Below, piece after piece: positions 17,817 through 26,860 of a stretch of DNA of 64,000 nucleotides (the stretch's first letter is position 1; the number at the start of each line of letters is the position of its first letter). The stretch comes from Azoarcus sp031546845. GTDB lineage: Bacteria > Pseudomonadota > Gammaproteobacteria > Burkholderiales > Rhodocyclaceae. The notes below the pieces were generated by a model. That model saw only the letters and a program-made list of their open reading frames with translations. It had not been told where the DNA came from and made no database searches. The stretch lies in contig JAVBJT010000024.1 in assembly GCA_031546845.1 (NCBI GenBank), positions 44,713 through 108,712 of the forward strand, in the 5' to 3' direction. The position numbers were made by a program, and so were the translations under genes.

Positions 17817-18773
17817 TTATTCCATGAACAGCGAGGATACGGATTCCTCGTTGCTAATGCGCAGAATGGTGTCGGCCAGCAGCGAGGCGACCGAAATCTG
17901 CCGGATGCGTGGCGAGGCCTTGGCGTCGTCGCGCAGCGGGATGGTGTCGGTAACGACGAGCTCGTCGAGCGCGGAATCGGCCAAGCGGTCCACCGCGCCG
18001 CCGGATAGAACCGGATGGGTACAGTAGGCGAGCACGCGCTTGGCGCCGTGTCCTTTCAACGCGACGGCGGCTTTGCACAGCGTGCCGGCGGTATCGACGA
18101 TGTCGTCCATGATGACGCAGGTGCGCCCTTCGACTTCGCCGATGATGTTCATGACTTCGGACACATTGGCTTTGGGCCGGCGTTTGTCGATGATCGCCAG
18201 ATCGCATTCCAGGCGCTTGGCGAAGGCGCGGGCGCGAACCACGCCGCCGACGTCGGGCGAGACGACCATGAGGTTGTCGTATTTCTGCTGGTCGAGATCG
18301 GCGAGCAGCACCGGCGCGGCGTAGACGTTATCGACGGGAATGTCGAAAAAGCCTTGAATCTGGTCGGCGTGCAAATCCATCGTCAGCAGCCGCTGCACGC
18401 CCACCGCCTGCAGCATGTTGGCGACGACCTTGGCGGTAATGGGTACGCGGGCCGAGCGCGGCCGACGGTCCTGACGCGCATAGCCGAAATAGGGCAGCGC
18501 GGCGGTGATGCGTCCGGCCGAGGCGCGCTTGAGCGCGTCGACCAGGATCAGCAACTCCATCAGATTTTCGTTGGTGGGCGAGCACGTTGGCTGAAGGATG
18601 AAGACATCCTTTCCGCGCACGTTTTCAAGCAGCTCGACGTTGACTTCGCCGTCGGAAAAGCAACCCACCGTTGCCGATCCGAGAGAGATACCCAGTCTGC
18701 GCACTACGTCCGCCGCGAGCTTGGGATTGGCGTTGCCGGTGAAGACCATCAGGCTGCCGCTGGGCATGGCCAT
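17817..18773 (-). CDS. prs: Ribose-phosphate pyrophosphokinase
   Basis: 318 residues, class I PRPP synthetase. Signatures: FSDGEVNVELLENVRGKDVF, TCSPTNENLMELL, ITAALPYFGYARQDRRPRS (the flexible ATP-binding region), the LTMDLHADQIQGFFDIPVDN segment, and the PRPP-binding loop VIMDDIVDTAGTLCKAA. Supplies PRPP for nucleotide, His and Trp synthesis. ATG at 18773 gives MAMPSGSLMVFTGNANP; the ATG at 18767 is an equally possible start two codons in. Confidence 0.97.
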   Translation of the reverse strand: MAMPSGSLMVFTGNANPKLAADVVRRLGISLGSATVGCFSDGEVNVELLENVRGKDVFILQPTCSPTNENLMELLILVDALKRASAGRITAALPYFGYARQDRRPRSARVPITAKVVANMLQAVGVQRLLTMDLHADQIQGFFDIPVDNVYAAPVLLADLDQQKYDNLMVVSPDVGGVVRARAFAKRLECDLAIIDKRRPKANVSEVMNIIGEVEGRTCVIMDDIVDTAGTLCKAAVALKGHGAKRVLAYCTHPVLSGGAVDRLADSALDELVVTDTIPLRDDAKASPRIRQISVASLLADTILRISNEESVSSLFME

Positions 18774-18803
18774 ACTCCGATACCGATAAAAACAAGATAG
18801 ATC

Positions 18804-18841
18804 AAAAAAACAACGGGCAAGCCCCCTGGCCTGCCCGTTGT
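18804..18841 (-). terminator. Intrinsic terminator after tRNA-Gln
   Basis: On the minus strand a 10-bp perfect stem ACAACGGGCA/TGCCCGTTGT with a GC-rich loop that can pair further (GGCC-GGGGCT), followed by a run of seven T. It lies 5 bases after the encoded CCA of tRNA-Gln and before prs. Confidence 0.88.
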
Positions 18842-18845
18842 GTGT

Positions 18846-18922
18846 TGGCTGGGGAGGAAGGATTCGAACCCTCGAATGCCGGAATCAAAATCCGGTGCCT
18901 TAACCGACTTGGCGACTCCCCA
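18846..18922 (-). tRNA. tRNA-Gln (anticodon TTG)
   Basis: 77 bases with encoded CCA. Acceptor TGGGGAG pairs with CTCCCCA; D arm GCCAAGTCGGTTAAGGC; anticodon stem CCGGA with loop TTTTGAT; T arm GAGGG-TTCGAAT-CCTTC (with one imperfect pair). Located 28 bases after the ispE stop, so probably co-transcribed with lolB-ispE. Confidence 0.97.
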
Positions 18923-18950
18923 AAATAAACTTTTCGCCCGTGACCGATGC

Positions 18951-19826
18951 TTACGCCGTCCATTCGTACAACGGGTGCCGTTCCAAACTGCGCGCCCGCC
19001 ATACTTGCCACTGCGCTGGACAATTCGTGACGATGCGTTCTGCTTCGTCCGCCGACGCGACTTCTGCATAGATGCATGCGCCAGATCCAGTCATTCGTGC
19101 CGGAGCATAGTGCGCCAGCCAGTCGATCACTACCCCTACTTCTGGATAACGGCTGCAAGCCACTGCTTGCAAATCGTTACGGGTAGGGGCTATTGCGAAG
19201 TCCGTTATTTTGATGGGGGCGCTGTCCCGCGTCAACTCCTTCGCGCGGAAAATCTCCGCGGTCGGAATCTGAACACCTGGGGCGATGATGACGTACCACG
19301 CTGGGGGGAGCGCGAGCGGTGCGAATTTTTCGCCCACGCCTTCGGCGAAGGCATCGCGCCCGTAGATGAAGAAAGGCACATCGGCGCCAAGGCTCAATGC
19401 GAGTGTTTGCAGGCGTTCTCGCGTCAGATCGAGGCTCCACAGGCGGTTGAGCGCAAGCAGCGTGGTGGCGGCATCCGAACTGCCGCCGCCCAGGCCACCG
19501 CCCATCGGCAGTGTTTTGCGCACGGCAATATCGACGCCGGAAGAGGTGCCGCTTTCCTGCTGCAGCAATCGCGCGGCGCGGACGACGAGGTCTTGTTCCG
19601 GCGGAACGTCGGCAGGCCCGGCCACACGGCGGATGAGGCCGTCGTCGCGCTCGGTAAAGTCGAGCCGGTCGCCCCAGTCGAGCAGGCGGAAGGCGGTTTG
19701 CAGTAGATGGTAGCCATCGGCGCGGCGGCCGACGACGTGCAGGAAGAGGTTGAGCTTGGCGGGCGCCGGGCAGTCGAGCAACTGTGTGCCGTGGTGGGTG
19801 GGGGGGGTCAGGGTGTCGGCGTCCAT
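18951..19826 (-). CDS. ispE: 4-diphosphocytidyl-2-C-methyl-D-erythritol kinase
   Basis: 291 residues from ATG 19826. GHMP kinase of the MEP isoprenoid pathway. Substrate segment PAPAKLNLFLHVVGRRADGYH, the ATP-binding glycine-rich LPMGGGLGGGSSDAATTLL, and the C-terminal ARMTGSGACIYAEV. A much longer in-frame reading up to 20588 overlaps lolB in another frame and carries no domain, so I reject that start. The start overlaps the end of lolB by 19 bases. Confidence 0.96.
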   Translation of the reverse strand: MDADTLTPPTHHGTQLLDCPAPAKLNLFLHVVGRRADGYHLLQTAFRLLDWGDRLDFTERDDGLIRRVAGPADVPPEQDLVVRAARLLQQESGTSSGVDIAVRKTLPMGGGLGGGSSDAATTLLALNRLWSLDLTRERLQTLALSLGADVPFFIYGRDAFAEGVGEKFAPLALPPAWYVIIAPGVQIPTAEIFRAKELTRDSAPIKITDFAIAPTRNDLQAVACSRYPEVGVVIDWLAHYAPARMTGSGACIYAEVASADEAERIVTNCPAQWQVWRARSLERHPLYEWTA

Positions 19827-20389
19827 TGGTCGATGATCAGGCGCAGGCGGGCATCGCCCCGGGAAACCTCGATACGGCGCGGCGTGGCGTCGGCGTCGGC
19901 GGAGGCGTATTCGAGGTACTCGATGCGCCAGCCTTGGTCGATCAGTAGTGCCGGGCGGCCGAGCGGATCGATTGTGCGTACTTCGGCACCGGCCGGTGGA
20001 GTGGCTTGCACCCACAGGGTCAGGCGTTCGACGGGAACGTCGATGCCGATCAAATCGGGCAGCAAGGCTTCGGCGGTGGCCGCGCGATACTGGCGGCCGT
20101 CGGCCATCATGAGTTCGGCGCCGAGCGCCGAGCGTTCGAGACGGGCGGCGATCTGGCCCAGCGGGTTGAGTACGGTCCAGCGATCGCTGTCGCGGGCGTG
20201 TTGCCATTCGATGCGGCCGCTGGCGGCGCGGGTGGCATCGTTCGCGGACAAGCGGCCTTCCAGTTCGAACGCGGTGGCGGCTGAGCGCATGACCGCGTTC
20301 GTGGTCGGTGCCGGCTGCAACGTCAATGGCGCGCACGCGCCCAGCGCGGCGCAGCCCAGTACAAGCCCGGCGCGGGCGAGCGAGTTCAT
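19808..20389 (-). CDS. lolB: Outer-membrane lipoprotein LolB
   Basis: 193 residues. Signal peptide with lipobox LGAC (Cys19). The remainder matches the LolB fold: FELEGRLSANDATRAASGRIEWQHARDSDRW begins the ligand-binding half-barrel (its core FELEGRLS..), NPLGQIAARLERS, and LTLWVQATPP. Receives lipoproteins from LolA and inserts them in the outer membrane. Start overlaps the TPR gene's stop by four bases. Confidence 0.9.
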   Translation of the reverse strand: MNSLARAGLVLGCAALGACAPLTLQPAPTTNAVMRSAATAFELEGRLSANDATRAASGRIEWQHARDSDRWTVLNPLGQIAARLERSALGAELMMADGRQYRAATAEALLPDLIGIDVPVERLTLWVQATPPAGAEVRTIDPLGRPALLIDQGWRIEYLEYASADADATPRRIEVSRGDARLRLIIDQWTPTP

Positions 20390-22140
20390 GGATGGCGCAG
20401 ACGCTGGACGGTTTCGCGCAGCAGCTTGTTATCGGGTTGGGCGGCAAGCGCCTTGTCGAAAATGCGATTAGCTTCGTCGCGGCGGTCGAGGCTCCATAGC
20501 ACCTCGCCCAGATGGGCGGCGATTTCAGGATCCTGGCGTATGCCGTAGGCGCGCTCCAGCGTGGTCGCGGCGCCGTTGCCGTCGCCACGGCGGAAACGCA
20601 CCCAGCCCAGGCTGTCGATGATGAACGGATCGTCCGGCAGCAGTTCGAGGGCTTTGACGATCAGCGCTTCCGCCTCTTCCAGACGCTGGCCGCGATCGGC
20701 CAGGGAGTAACCCAGGGCGTTGTAGGCGTGCGCGTTGTCGGGGGCGAGGACCATCAGTTTGCGCAGGCGGTTTTCCATGATGTCGAGCCGGTCGAGCTTT
20801 TCGGCGAGCATGGCCGCTTCGTAGAGCAGATCGGTGTTGTCCGGCGTTTCGCGCAAGGCGTCGTCGGCGAGCGCGAGCGCTTGTTCGGACTGCCCCGCGT
20901 CGCGCAAGAGCTGCAGTTCGACGAGGAAGTAACGGTGGCGGGTTTCGTCGTCGGTGTCCGTCTGCGCTTGCAGGTGTTGGCGCGCTTCGTCCAGTTTGCC
21001 GGCGCGCGCGAGGAGCAGGGCGATGCGAACTTGCGCGTCGGTATATTGCGGGCCGGGGCCGACCGAGCGGTACCAGCGCTGTGCGCCTTCGGTATCGTTG
21101 CGCTTCTCCGCGATCTGCCCAAGATGCAGGCGGATCACATCCGCGTCTGGATGCCCGGCGGCCAGCGCGCGCTCGAACAGGCTGGCGGCATCGGCGTAAT
21201 CTTCCAATTGGAAGGAAAGCAGGCCGGTCGCGTAGAGAAAATCGCGCTCGTTCGGTGTGGCGTCGAGCAGCCGGCGAAATTCATCGCGCGCGGCGCTATA
21301 TTGCTTGGCCGAGACCAGTGCGCGCGCATAGGCCAGGCGCATGTTCTGGCTTTCCGGATGGCGCGCGGCCTGCCCACGCAGCAGTTCAATCGCCTCGTCG
21401 GTATTGCCGGCTTGCTGGATGATCTGGGCCTTGAGCACGATCGCCGGCTCCCAGTCCGCGCGCAACGCAAGCGCGGCGTCGGCGTCGGCCAGTGCGGCCA
21501 TCGAGTCGTCGGCGATGGCGCTGGCTTGTGCGCGCGCAAAGCGCGCTTCGGGGTAGTCGAGATAGGGATCGGTCAGGCGCATCACTATCTTGCGCGCCGC
21601 ATCCTTGTCCTGAATCCGTGCCAGCGTGCGGTTCAGTGTCATCAGGTTTTGCGCGAGATTCTCCGGCGACTGGGCCAACAGGCGGGCCATTTGAGTCTGA
21701 ATATCGTCGAGGTGGGCTTCGCCGCCGCCAGCGATGATGCCAGTCAGGATTCTGCGCGCTTCTTCCGAGCCCGGTTCGGCCTCGGACCATATCCGCGCGG
21801 CCTGGGTTGCAGCCGGCAAATCACGCGTATAGAGCGCGATTTCCGTCGCACGCCGGGCGATGCGCGGATCGTGGGTGCGTTGTGCCAGATCGAGATAGAG
21901 TTGCGATGACAGGGTCAGATTGCCGCGCGCACCGGCAATTTCGGCGAGCAAGAACGTGTACAGCACGCCCGGCGTCAGAGATTGCGCCGGCAATGGTGTG
22001 CTGCTGGCTTTTTCGACGGCAGCGGTATCTTTTGCAGGCTGGGCGGCTTCGTCGTCGCCGGCGGCGTGTGCCGCGAATGGCAATGCAAGGACAAAGGCGG
22101 CACCGAATCGGACGGCAAGGGTTTTGAGCGGGGGGGTCAT
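20386..22140 (-). CDS. Exported TPR-repeat protein
   Basis: 584 residues from ATG 22140 (MTPPLKTLAVRFGAAFVLALPFAAHAAG is a clean Sec signal peptide; a start at 22197 would bury it). Beyond the signal the protein is a run of tetratricopeptide repeats: AGARGNLTLSSQLYLDLAQR, AWEPAIVLKAQIIQQAGNTDEAIE, ATGLLSFQLEDYADAASLFE, RIALLLARAGKLDEARQHL, NALGYSLADRGQRLEEAEAL, DSLGWVRFRRGDGNGAATTLE, HLGEVLWSLDRRDEANRIF. Such proteins next to lolB-ispE are common in betaproteobacteria; binding partner unknown. Overlaps lolB. Confidence 0.87.
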   Translation of the reverse strand: MTPPLKTLAVRFGAAFVLALPFAAHAAGDDEAAQPAKDTAAVEKASSTPLPAQSLTPGVLYTFLLAEIAGARGNLTLSSQLYLDLAQRTHDPRIARRATEIALYTRDLPAATQAARIWSEAEPGSEEARRILTGIIAGGGEAHLDDIQTQMARLLAQSPENLAQNLMTLNRTLARIQDKDAARKIVMRLTDPYLDYPEARFARAQASAIADDSMAALADADAALALRADWEPAIVLKAQIIQQAGNTDEAIELLRGQAARHPESQNMRLAYARALVSAKQYSAARDEFRRLLDATPNERDFLYATGLLSFQLEDYADAASLFERALAAGHPDADVIRLHLGQIAEKRNDTEGAQRWYRSVGPGPQYTDAQVRIALLLARAGKLDEARQHLQAQTDTDDETRHRYFLVELQLLRDAGQSEQALALADDALRETPDNTDLLYEAAMLAEKLDRLDIMENRLRKLMVLAPDNAHAYNALGYSLADRGQRLEEAEALIVKALELLPDDPFIIDSLGWVRFRRGDGNGAATTLERAYGIRQDPEIAAHLGEVLWSLDRRDEANRIFDKALAAQPDNKLLRETVQRLRHP

Positions 22141-22443
22141 GGGCAGGCGGTCCGGCGGGCTCTGTGAATGGAAGCGGCTGCGATCCTGGCACGCCAATGC
22201 TGGGAAGGCCGCTGGAAATGTGATGGGTTGGAGGGCTGTTCTAGAATTCAGTTCGCCTCATGTTAGGCATTTTGGTCCCGTGCCGGCAAGCTGCATGCCG
22301 TTTTGCGCAATTGCCCGATTCGTGTAGCGCGAATCCTACCCGCATCTTGAATATTGCGTCTCGGGGCGGGTTGAAGTTTGAATATTGGCATCGGGATGCC
22401 CCATTGGGGCGATGTTGCTACCCAATTTTTGTATTTTTACCTT

Positions 22444-23292
22444 ATGCCCGAGTTACCCGAAGTAGAAACCACCCTGCGAGGCATCGAGCCTCATGTCGCC
22501 GGGAAGGTGTGCGATGCCGTGATCGTGCGCAATCCGGCATTGCGTCAGCCGATTCCGGCGGCTTTGCCCGTTTTGCTTGCCGGCCGCCGTGTGGAGGGGG
22601 TGTCGCGGCGGGCCAAATATCTGTTGTTCGATTTCGGCGCTGGTCATGTCATTGTCCATCTGGGGATGTCCGGCAGTTTGCGCGTGGTGTCGGCGCAAGA
22701 GCCGGTGGCAGCGCACGACCATGTCGATTTCGTTTTCGGCCGTCATGCGCTACGCCTGCGCGATCCGCGCCGTTTCGGGCTGGTGTTGTGGCACGACGGC
22801 GACGTGACGACGCATCCACTGCTGGCGCGATTGGGGCCGGAGCCGCTCGGCGAGGGTTTCGACGCCGCCTGGCTCTTTCGGGTGAGCCGGGGTTTGCGCG
22901 CGCCAATCAAGCATGTGCTGATGGATGGCCATAAGGTTGTCGGTATCGGCAATATCTACGCGGCGGAAAGTCTGTTCCGCGCCCGCGTCCATCCGCTCGA
23001 AGCCGCTGGCCAGTTGGGGCCGCGGCGATGTGAGCGCATCGTGACGGCGGTGCGTGAAACCTTGACGGAGGCCATCGCCGCCGGCGGTAGCACCTTGCGC
23101 GATTTCGTTGGCGGCGATGGTCGGCCCGGCTATTTTCAGCAGCAATATTTTGTTTACGGACGCGGCAACGAGCGTTGCCGCGTGTGCGCGGGGCCCATTC
23201 GTCATATCATCAGCGGTCAGCGGTCGACGTGGTTTTGTCCGCGTTGCCAGCGCCGGAGCCGCTCACGCGGACCAGCGCGCGATATCGGCTGA
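22444..23292 (+). CDS. mutM: Bifunctional DNA-formamidopyrimidine glycosylase/AP lyase
   Basis: 282 residues from ATG 22444, the only start that leaves the catalytic Pro-Glu (MPELPEVETTLRG) at the N-terminus; the in-frame ATG at 22378 would destroy it. Other hallmarks: a catalytic Lys in RRAKYLLFDF, DHVDFVFG, HKVVGIGNIYAAESLFRA and the C-terminal zinc finger CRVCAGPI...FCPRCQ. Removes 8-oxoguanine and formamidopyrimidines. Confidence 0.97.
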   Translation: MPELPEVETTLRGIEPHVAGKVCDAVIVRNPALRQPIPAALPVLLAGRRVEGVSRRAKYLLFDFGAGHVIVHLGMSGSLRVVSAQEPVAAHDHVDFVFGRHALRLRDPRRFGLVLWHDGDVTTHPLLARLGPEPLGEGFDAAWLFRVSRGLRAPIKHVLMDGHKVVGIGNIYAAESLFRARVHPLEAAGQLGPRRCERIVTAVRETLTEAIAAGGSTLRDFVGGDGRPGYFQQQYFVYGRGNERCRVCAGPIRHIISGQRSTWFCPRCQRRSRSRGPARDIG

Positions 23293-23389
23293 CAAACGAG
23301 AAGGACTGCATGGCGGAGAAAACCGAAGGGCGTTACGCTACGAATATTTCTGTTTTTCTTCCTGTTTTTTTCTTCATGTGTACGTGGGT

Positions 23390-25396
23390 ATGACTGACAT
23401 GGCTGAGCAGATTAGTAATCTGGCCGATGATTTTTCCGCTTACAGCCGTTGGCGCAGTGCGACGATGGATGCCGTGACGAAGCTGCGTAGTTGGCTTGCG
23501 CGTCATGACGTGGGCGATGCGCAAGCCGATTTACGCTTGCAATACGTTCTCAACCGGCTGCGCGACGACAAGCTTTCGATTGCCTTCATCGCTGAGTTTT
23601 CGCGTGGCAAATCGGAACTGATCAACGCGATTTTCTTTTCCGATTACGGTGATCGCATTCTGCCTTCGAGTGCCGGGCGCACGACGATGTGCCCGACCGA
23701 ACTGATGTGGCAGGCCGGCGCCACGCCGGAACTGCGCTTGTTGTCGATCGGTAGCCGGGCGGAGCAGATGCCGGTGAGCGAATTCAAGCGCTTTCCGAGC
23801 GAATGGGAAGTAACGCCGTTGCAGACCCAGTCCGCCGACGCGTTGCGCGCTGCGCTGGCGCGCGTCAGCGAGGTGATACGCGTGCCGCGGAGCGAGGCCA
23901 CGCGGCTTGGCTTCGAGATCGATCCCGAGGGTGAGAAGGGCCTTGTTCCGGCAGAGGACGGTTGTGTCGAAATTCCACGCTGGCGCCATGCGATCGTGCA
24001 ATTTCCCCATCCGCTGCTCGAACAAGGGTTGGTTGTGCTCGATACGCCGGGGCTCAACGCCATTGGTACCGAGCCGGAGCTGACGCTTTCGCTGTTGCCG
24101 AGCGCCCATGCGGTGTTGTTCATTCTCGCCGCCGATACCGGTGTTACGCAAAGCGACCTGACCGTGTGGCGCGAATATGTGCATGCCGGGCAGGGGCGGC
24201 AGAAAGGCCGCCTGGTGGTGCTGAACAAGATCGATGGCCTGTGGGATGGTCTGCGTGAAGATGCGCAGATCGATGCCGAAATCGAGCGCCAGAGGGCATC
24301 CGTGAGCCATACCCTGGGCGTGGCGCCGTCCGTGGTGTTCCCGGTTTCCGCCCAGAAGGGGCTGGTGGCGCGCATCAACGGCGATGCCGAGTTGCTTGGG
24401 CGTAGCCGCTTGCAGGCGCTGGAAAAGGCGCTGACGGAGGATTTGCTGCCGACCAAGCAGGAAATCGTGCGTGAAAGCACCTTGGGCGAAACGGACGAGC
24501 TCGTTGTCCAAATTCAGGCGCTGCTCGACGCGCGTTTGCGCGGGGTACGCGAGCAGTTGAAGGAAATCACCGATCTGCGCGGCAAGAATCAAAGCGTCAT
24601 CGAATACATGATGCGCAAGATCCGCATGGAGAAAGGCGAATTCGAAGAAGGGCTGCAGAAGTATTACGCGGTGCGCTCGGTATTTTCCAATCTGACCAAC
24701 AGCCTGCTTACCCATCTGGGCATGGATGAGTTGCGCGATGAAACGCGCCGCACGCGCGAAGCCATGCTGCAATCGACGTTTTCCAAGGGCTTGCGTGTGG
24801 CGATGGAAGGCTTCTTCGGCCGCCTGCGCGGCAAGTTGCGGCGTTCCAACGAAGAAATCGGTGAAATCACCCGCATGCTCGATGCGATGCATAAACGTTT
24901 CAGTACCGAGCATGGACTCAAGTTGTACACACCCGAGGTTTTTTCCACTCAGCGTTACGAGCAGGAACTCGACCGCCTCGAAAACGCTTTCAACCGCCAG
25001 TTCACGTCAACGCTCGCACTGGTGACGACGGAAAAGCACAACCTCACGCAGAAATTCTTTGAAACCGTGGCGGCGCAGGCGCGGCATACGTTCGAAGTTG
25101 CCAACCATGATGTCGAGCAATGGCTGCGCGCGGTCATGTCGCCGCTGGAAACCCAGGTGCGCGAGTATCAGATTCAGCTCAAGCGCCGGTTGGAAAGCGT
25201 CAAGCGCATTCATCAGGCGACCGATACGCTGGAAGACCGCGTCGACGAATTACGCCAGGCGGAAGATGCCGTGCTTGTTCTGCTCAATGAATTGGCGGCG
25301 TTGAACGACGGTATAAGTAGCGCCTTGGGCGTGGCGTCCGCCGCCAAAGCGGCGGAAACGCCTACGGCTGGCGAGGCGGGAGTCCGCGTCGCCTAA
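23390..25396 (+). CDS. Dynamin-like GTPase family protein
   Basis: 668 residues from ATG 23390. The G domain has a variant P-loop AEFSRGKSELINA, a switch I TTMCPTEL, DTPGLNAIG and NKIDGLWDG. The second half is helical with coiled-coil stretches and ends in a long Arg/Glu-rich helix pair, as in bacterial dynamin-like proteins that act on membranes. It is long (bacterial dynamins are typically 550-750 residues), with no transmembrane helix visible. It follows mutM by about 100 bases. Its in-frame head back to 23108 runs over mutM and is not used. Confidence 0.85.
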   Translation: MTDMAEQISNLADDFSAYSRWRSATMDAVTKLRSWLARHDVGDAQADLRLQYVLNRLRDDKLSIAFIAEFSRGKSELINAIFFSDYGDRILPSSAGRTTMCPTELMWQAGATPELRLLSIGSRAEQMPVSEFKRFPSEWEVTPLQTQSADALRAALARVSEVIRVPRSEATRLGFEIDPEGEKGLVPAEDGCVEIPRWRHAIVQFPHPLLEQGLVVLDTPGLNAIGTEPELTLSLLPSAHAVLFILAADTGVTQSDLTVWREYVHAGQGRQKGRLVVLNKIDGLWDGLREDAQIDAEIERQRASVSHTLGVAPSVVFPVSAQKGLVARINGDAELLGRSRLQALEKALTEDLLPTKQEIVRESTLGETDELVVQIQALLDARLRGVREQLKEITDLRGKNQSVIEYMMRKIRMEKGEFEEGLQKYYAVRSVFSNLTNSLLTHLGMDELRDETRRTREAMLQSTFSKGLRVAMEGFFGRLRGKLRRSNEEIGEITRMLDAMHKRFSTEHGLKLYTPEVFSTQRYEQELDRLENAFNRQFTSTLALVTTEKHNLTQKFFETVAAQARHTFEVANHDVEQWLRAVMSPLETQVREYQIQLKRRLESVKRIHQATDTLEDRVDELRQAEDAVLVLLNELAALNDGISSALGVASAAKAAETPTAGEAGVRVA

Positions 25397-25477
25397 GGAG
25401 AAAGGCCGGAGAAACTCGGCGCGGGAACCGCCCGCAAGCCAAAGGGCGCCGGCCCGCCCTTCGCGGGGGTGTCCATG

Positions 25478-25497
25478 CTGGCCGTTATTGCGGCCAG
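25478..25497. terminator. Hairpin between convergent dynamin-like and ferredoxin genes
   Basis: Perfect 7-bp stem CTGGCCG/CGGCCAG with a 6-base loop in the 113-base convergent gap. No U-tract follows on the plus strand, so terminator function is only likely from its position. Confidence 0.35.
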
Positions 25498-25509
25498 ATG
25501 TCGGCGTTA

Positions 25510-25764
25510 TCAGCCTTTTTTTTCCGTCAGCTTGACGAACTTCGCCATCAACTGTTCCTTGGTTTCGGCGCGGTCTGGGTTCAGCGGGATACAGTCCACC
25601 GGACAGACTTGCTGGCATTGCGGTTCGTCGAAGTGGCCGACGCATTCGGTGCATTTGTCCGGATCGATTTCGTAAATTTCGTCGCCCTGGGAAATCGCGC
25701 TGTTAGGGCATTCCGGCTCACAGACGTCGCAGTTGATGCATTCGTCGGTAATCATTAAAGACAT
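25510..25764 (-). CDS. YfhL-type 2[4Fe-4S] ferredoxin
   Basis: 84 residues with two cluster motifs: ECINCDVCEPECP and the extended second motif CTECVGHFDEPQCQQVCPVDC, typical of the YfhL/Alvin ferredoxin family, in which the cysteine spacing of the second cluster is enlarged. Electron carrier; partner unknown. Directly downstream of coaD on the minus strand, a common arrangement. Confidence 0.95.
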   Translation of the reverse strand: MSLMITDECINCDVCEPECPNSAISQGDEIYEIDPDKCTECVGHFDEPQCQQVCPVDCIPLNPDRAETKEQLMAKFVKLTEKKG

Positions 25765-25783
25765 GGTAATTGCTTCCTTGCTA

Positions 25784-26272
25784 TCACTTTGAACAGATTT
25801 TTTCCTGCAGCCGCGCCAGCACGGCCGGCTTCACGAATTTGCTCACATCGCCGCCGAAGCGGGCTATTTCCCGCACCATCGTGGCGGAAATGAACATGTA
25901 CTCTTCCGACGGTGTCAGGAATACTGTTTCGACGTCGGGGAAAAGCTTTCGGTTCATGCCCGCCATCTGGAATTCATACTCGAAGTCCGACACGGCGCGC
26001 AAGCCCCGCAAAATCAAATGGGCATTTTGGGCGCGCACGAAATCCATCAACAGGCAATCGAAGCCGACCACTTGTACGTTCGGAAACGGCGCTAGCACTT
26101 CGCGCGCGATCTCCACGCGCTCGTCGAGCGTGAATATCGGCCCCTTCGTGTTGCTCTTCGCTACCGCCACCAGCACGTGTTCGAACAACAGTGCCGCCCG
26201 CCGCACAAGATCTTCGTGACCGCGCGTGAACGGATCGAAGGTCCCCGGGTAGATCGTGACCCCGTCTTTCAC
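25784..26272 (-). CDS. coaD: Phosphopantetheine adenylyltransferase
   Basis: 162 residues from a GTG at 26272 (VKDGVTIYPGTFDPFTRGH); the GTG overlaps the rsmD stop as GTGA, and the length matches CoaD (about 160). Nucleotidyltransferase signatures: GTFDPFTRGHEDLV with its T/HxGH-like site, ILRGLRAVSDFEYEFQMAGMN and the late SEEYMFISATMVREI. Makes dephospho-CoA from 4'-phosphopantetheine. An ATG-started longer reading at 26413 lies inside rsmD. Confidence 0.96.
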   Translation of the reverse strand: MKDGVTIYPGTFDPFTRGHEDLVRRAALLFEHVLVAVAKSNTKGPIFTLDERVEIAREVLAPFPNVQVVGFDCLLMDFVRAQNAHLILRGLRAVSDFEYEFQMAGMNRKLFPDVETVFLTPSEEYMFISATMVREIARFGGDVSKFVKPAVLARLQEKICSK

Positions 26273-26808
26273 GGTGCGTCCCCTTGCAAGAGATGAAAAT
26301 AAACCTGTCCGGCATGGCCTTGCTTGACCGTTTGCCATCCCCCCAGGCTTGCCATCGGCGTTTCCGATTCCGCATAGAGCCAACCATCCGGCTTCAGCAC
26401 GCCTTCCAGCCACGGCTCGACGCGTTCGAGCCAGCCTTGGTGGTAGGGGGGATCGAGAAACACGATATCGAACTTCCGTGCGTTGGAGCGTAGGAATTTT
26501 ACCGCATCGCCGCGCACAATCTCTACTTGCGCGCTTTGCAGGGTTTTTACCGTGGCGGAGAGCGCGGCGGCGGCGCGCGCGTCTTGTTCGACCAGCACGA
26601 CGTGCGCGGCACCGCGCGAGGCGGCCTCAAAGCCGAGCACGCCGCTGCCGGCGAATAGATCGAGGCAGGTGAGGCCGTCGAGATTTTGCCCTAGCCAGTT
26701 GAACAGCGTTTCACGCACCCGGTCGGGTGTCGGCCGCAGGCCGGGCACATGGGCAACGTCGATCAGGCGCGAACGCCACGCGCCGCCGACGATGCGCACG
26801 CGGCTCAC
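26269..26808 (-). CDS. rsmD: 16S rRNA (guanine966-N2)-methyltransferase
   Basis: 179 residues. N-terminal VRIVGGAWRSRLIDV, RPTPDRVRETLFNWL, the SAM-binding CLDLFAGSGVLGFEAASRG and the catalytic VFLDPPYHQG motif. Partner of coaD in an overlapping operon. 52 bases downstream of the noncatalytic M16 gene's end on the minus strand. Confidence 0.96.
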   Translation of the reverse strand: MSRVRIVGGAWRSRLIDVAHVPGLRPTPDRVRETLFNWLGQNLDGLTCLDLFAGSGVLGFEAASRGAAHVVLVEQDARAAAALSATVKTLQSAQVEIVRGDAVKFLRSNARKFDIVFLDPPYHQGWLERVEPWLEGVLKPDGWLYAESETPMASLGGWQTVKQGHAGQVYFHLLQGDAP

Positions 26809-26860
26809 TGGATTGGGCTCGCGGGCTTTGAGTTATGCGGGCCTGCGCACCGCGGCCGGC

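Noticed and set aside
18951..20588. 545-codon reading of ispE with a 250-residue N-terminal extension
   Set aside because: The extension runs through lolB in another frame and is Arg/Ala-rich nonsense; the true start is 19826.
20512..21909. 465-codon plus-strand frame over the TPR gene
   Set aside because: Antisense of a repeat-rich gene; no independent features.
22378..22443. Earlier in-frame ATG for mutM
   Set aside because: Would place 22 residues ahead of the catalytic N-terminal Pro.
23531..24913. 460-codon minus-strand frame over the dynamin-like gene
   Set aside because: Shadow frame with no recognised sequence.
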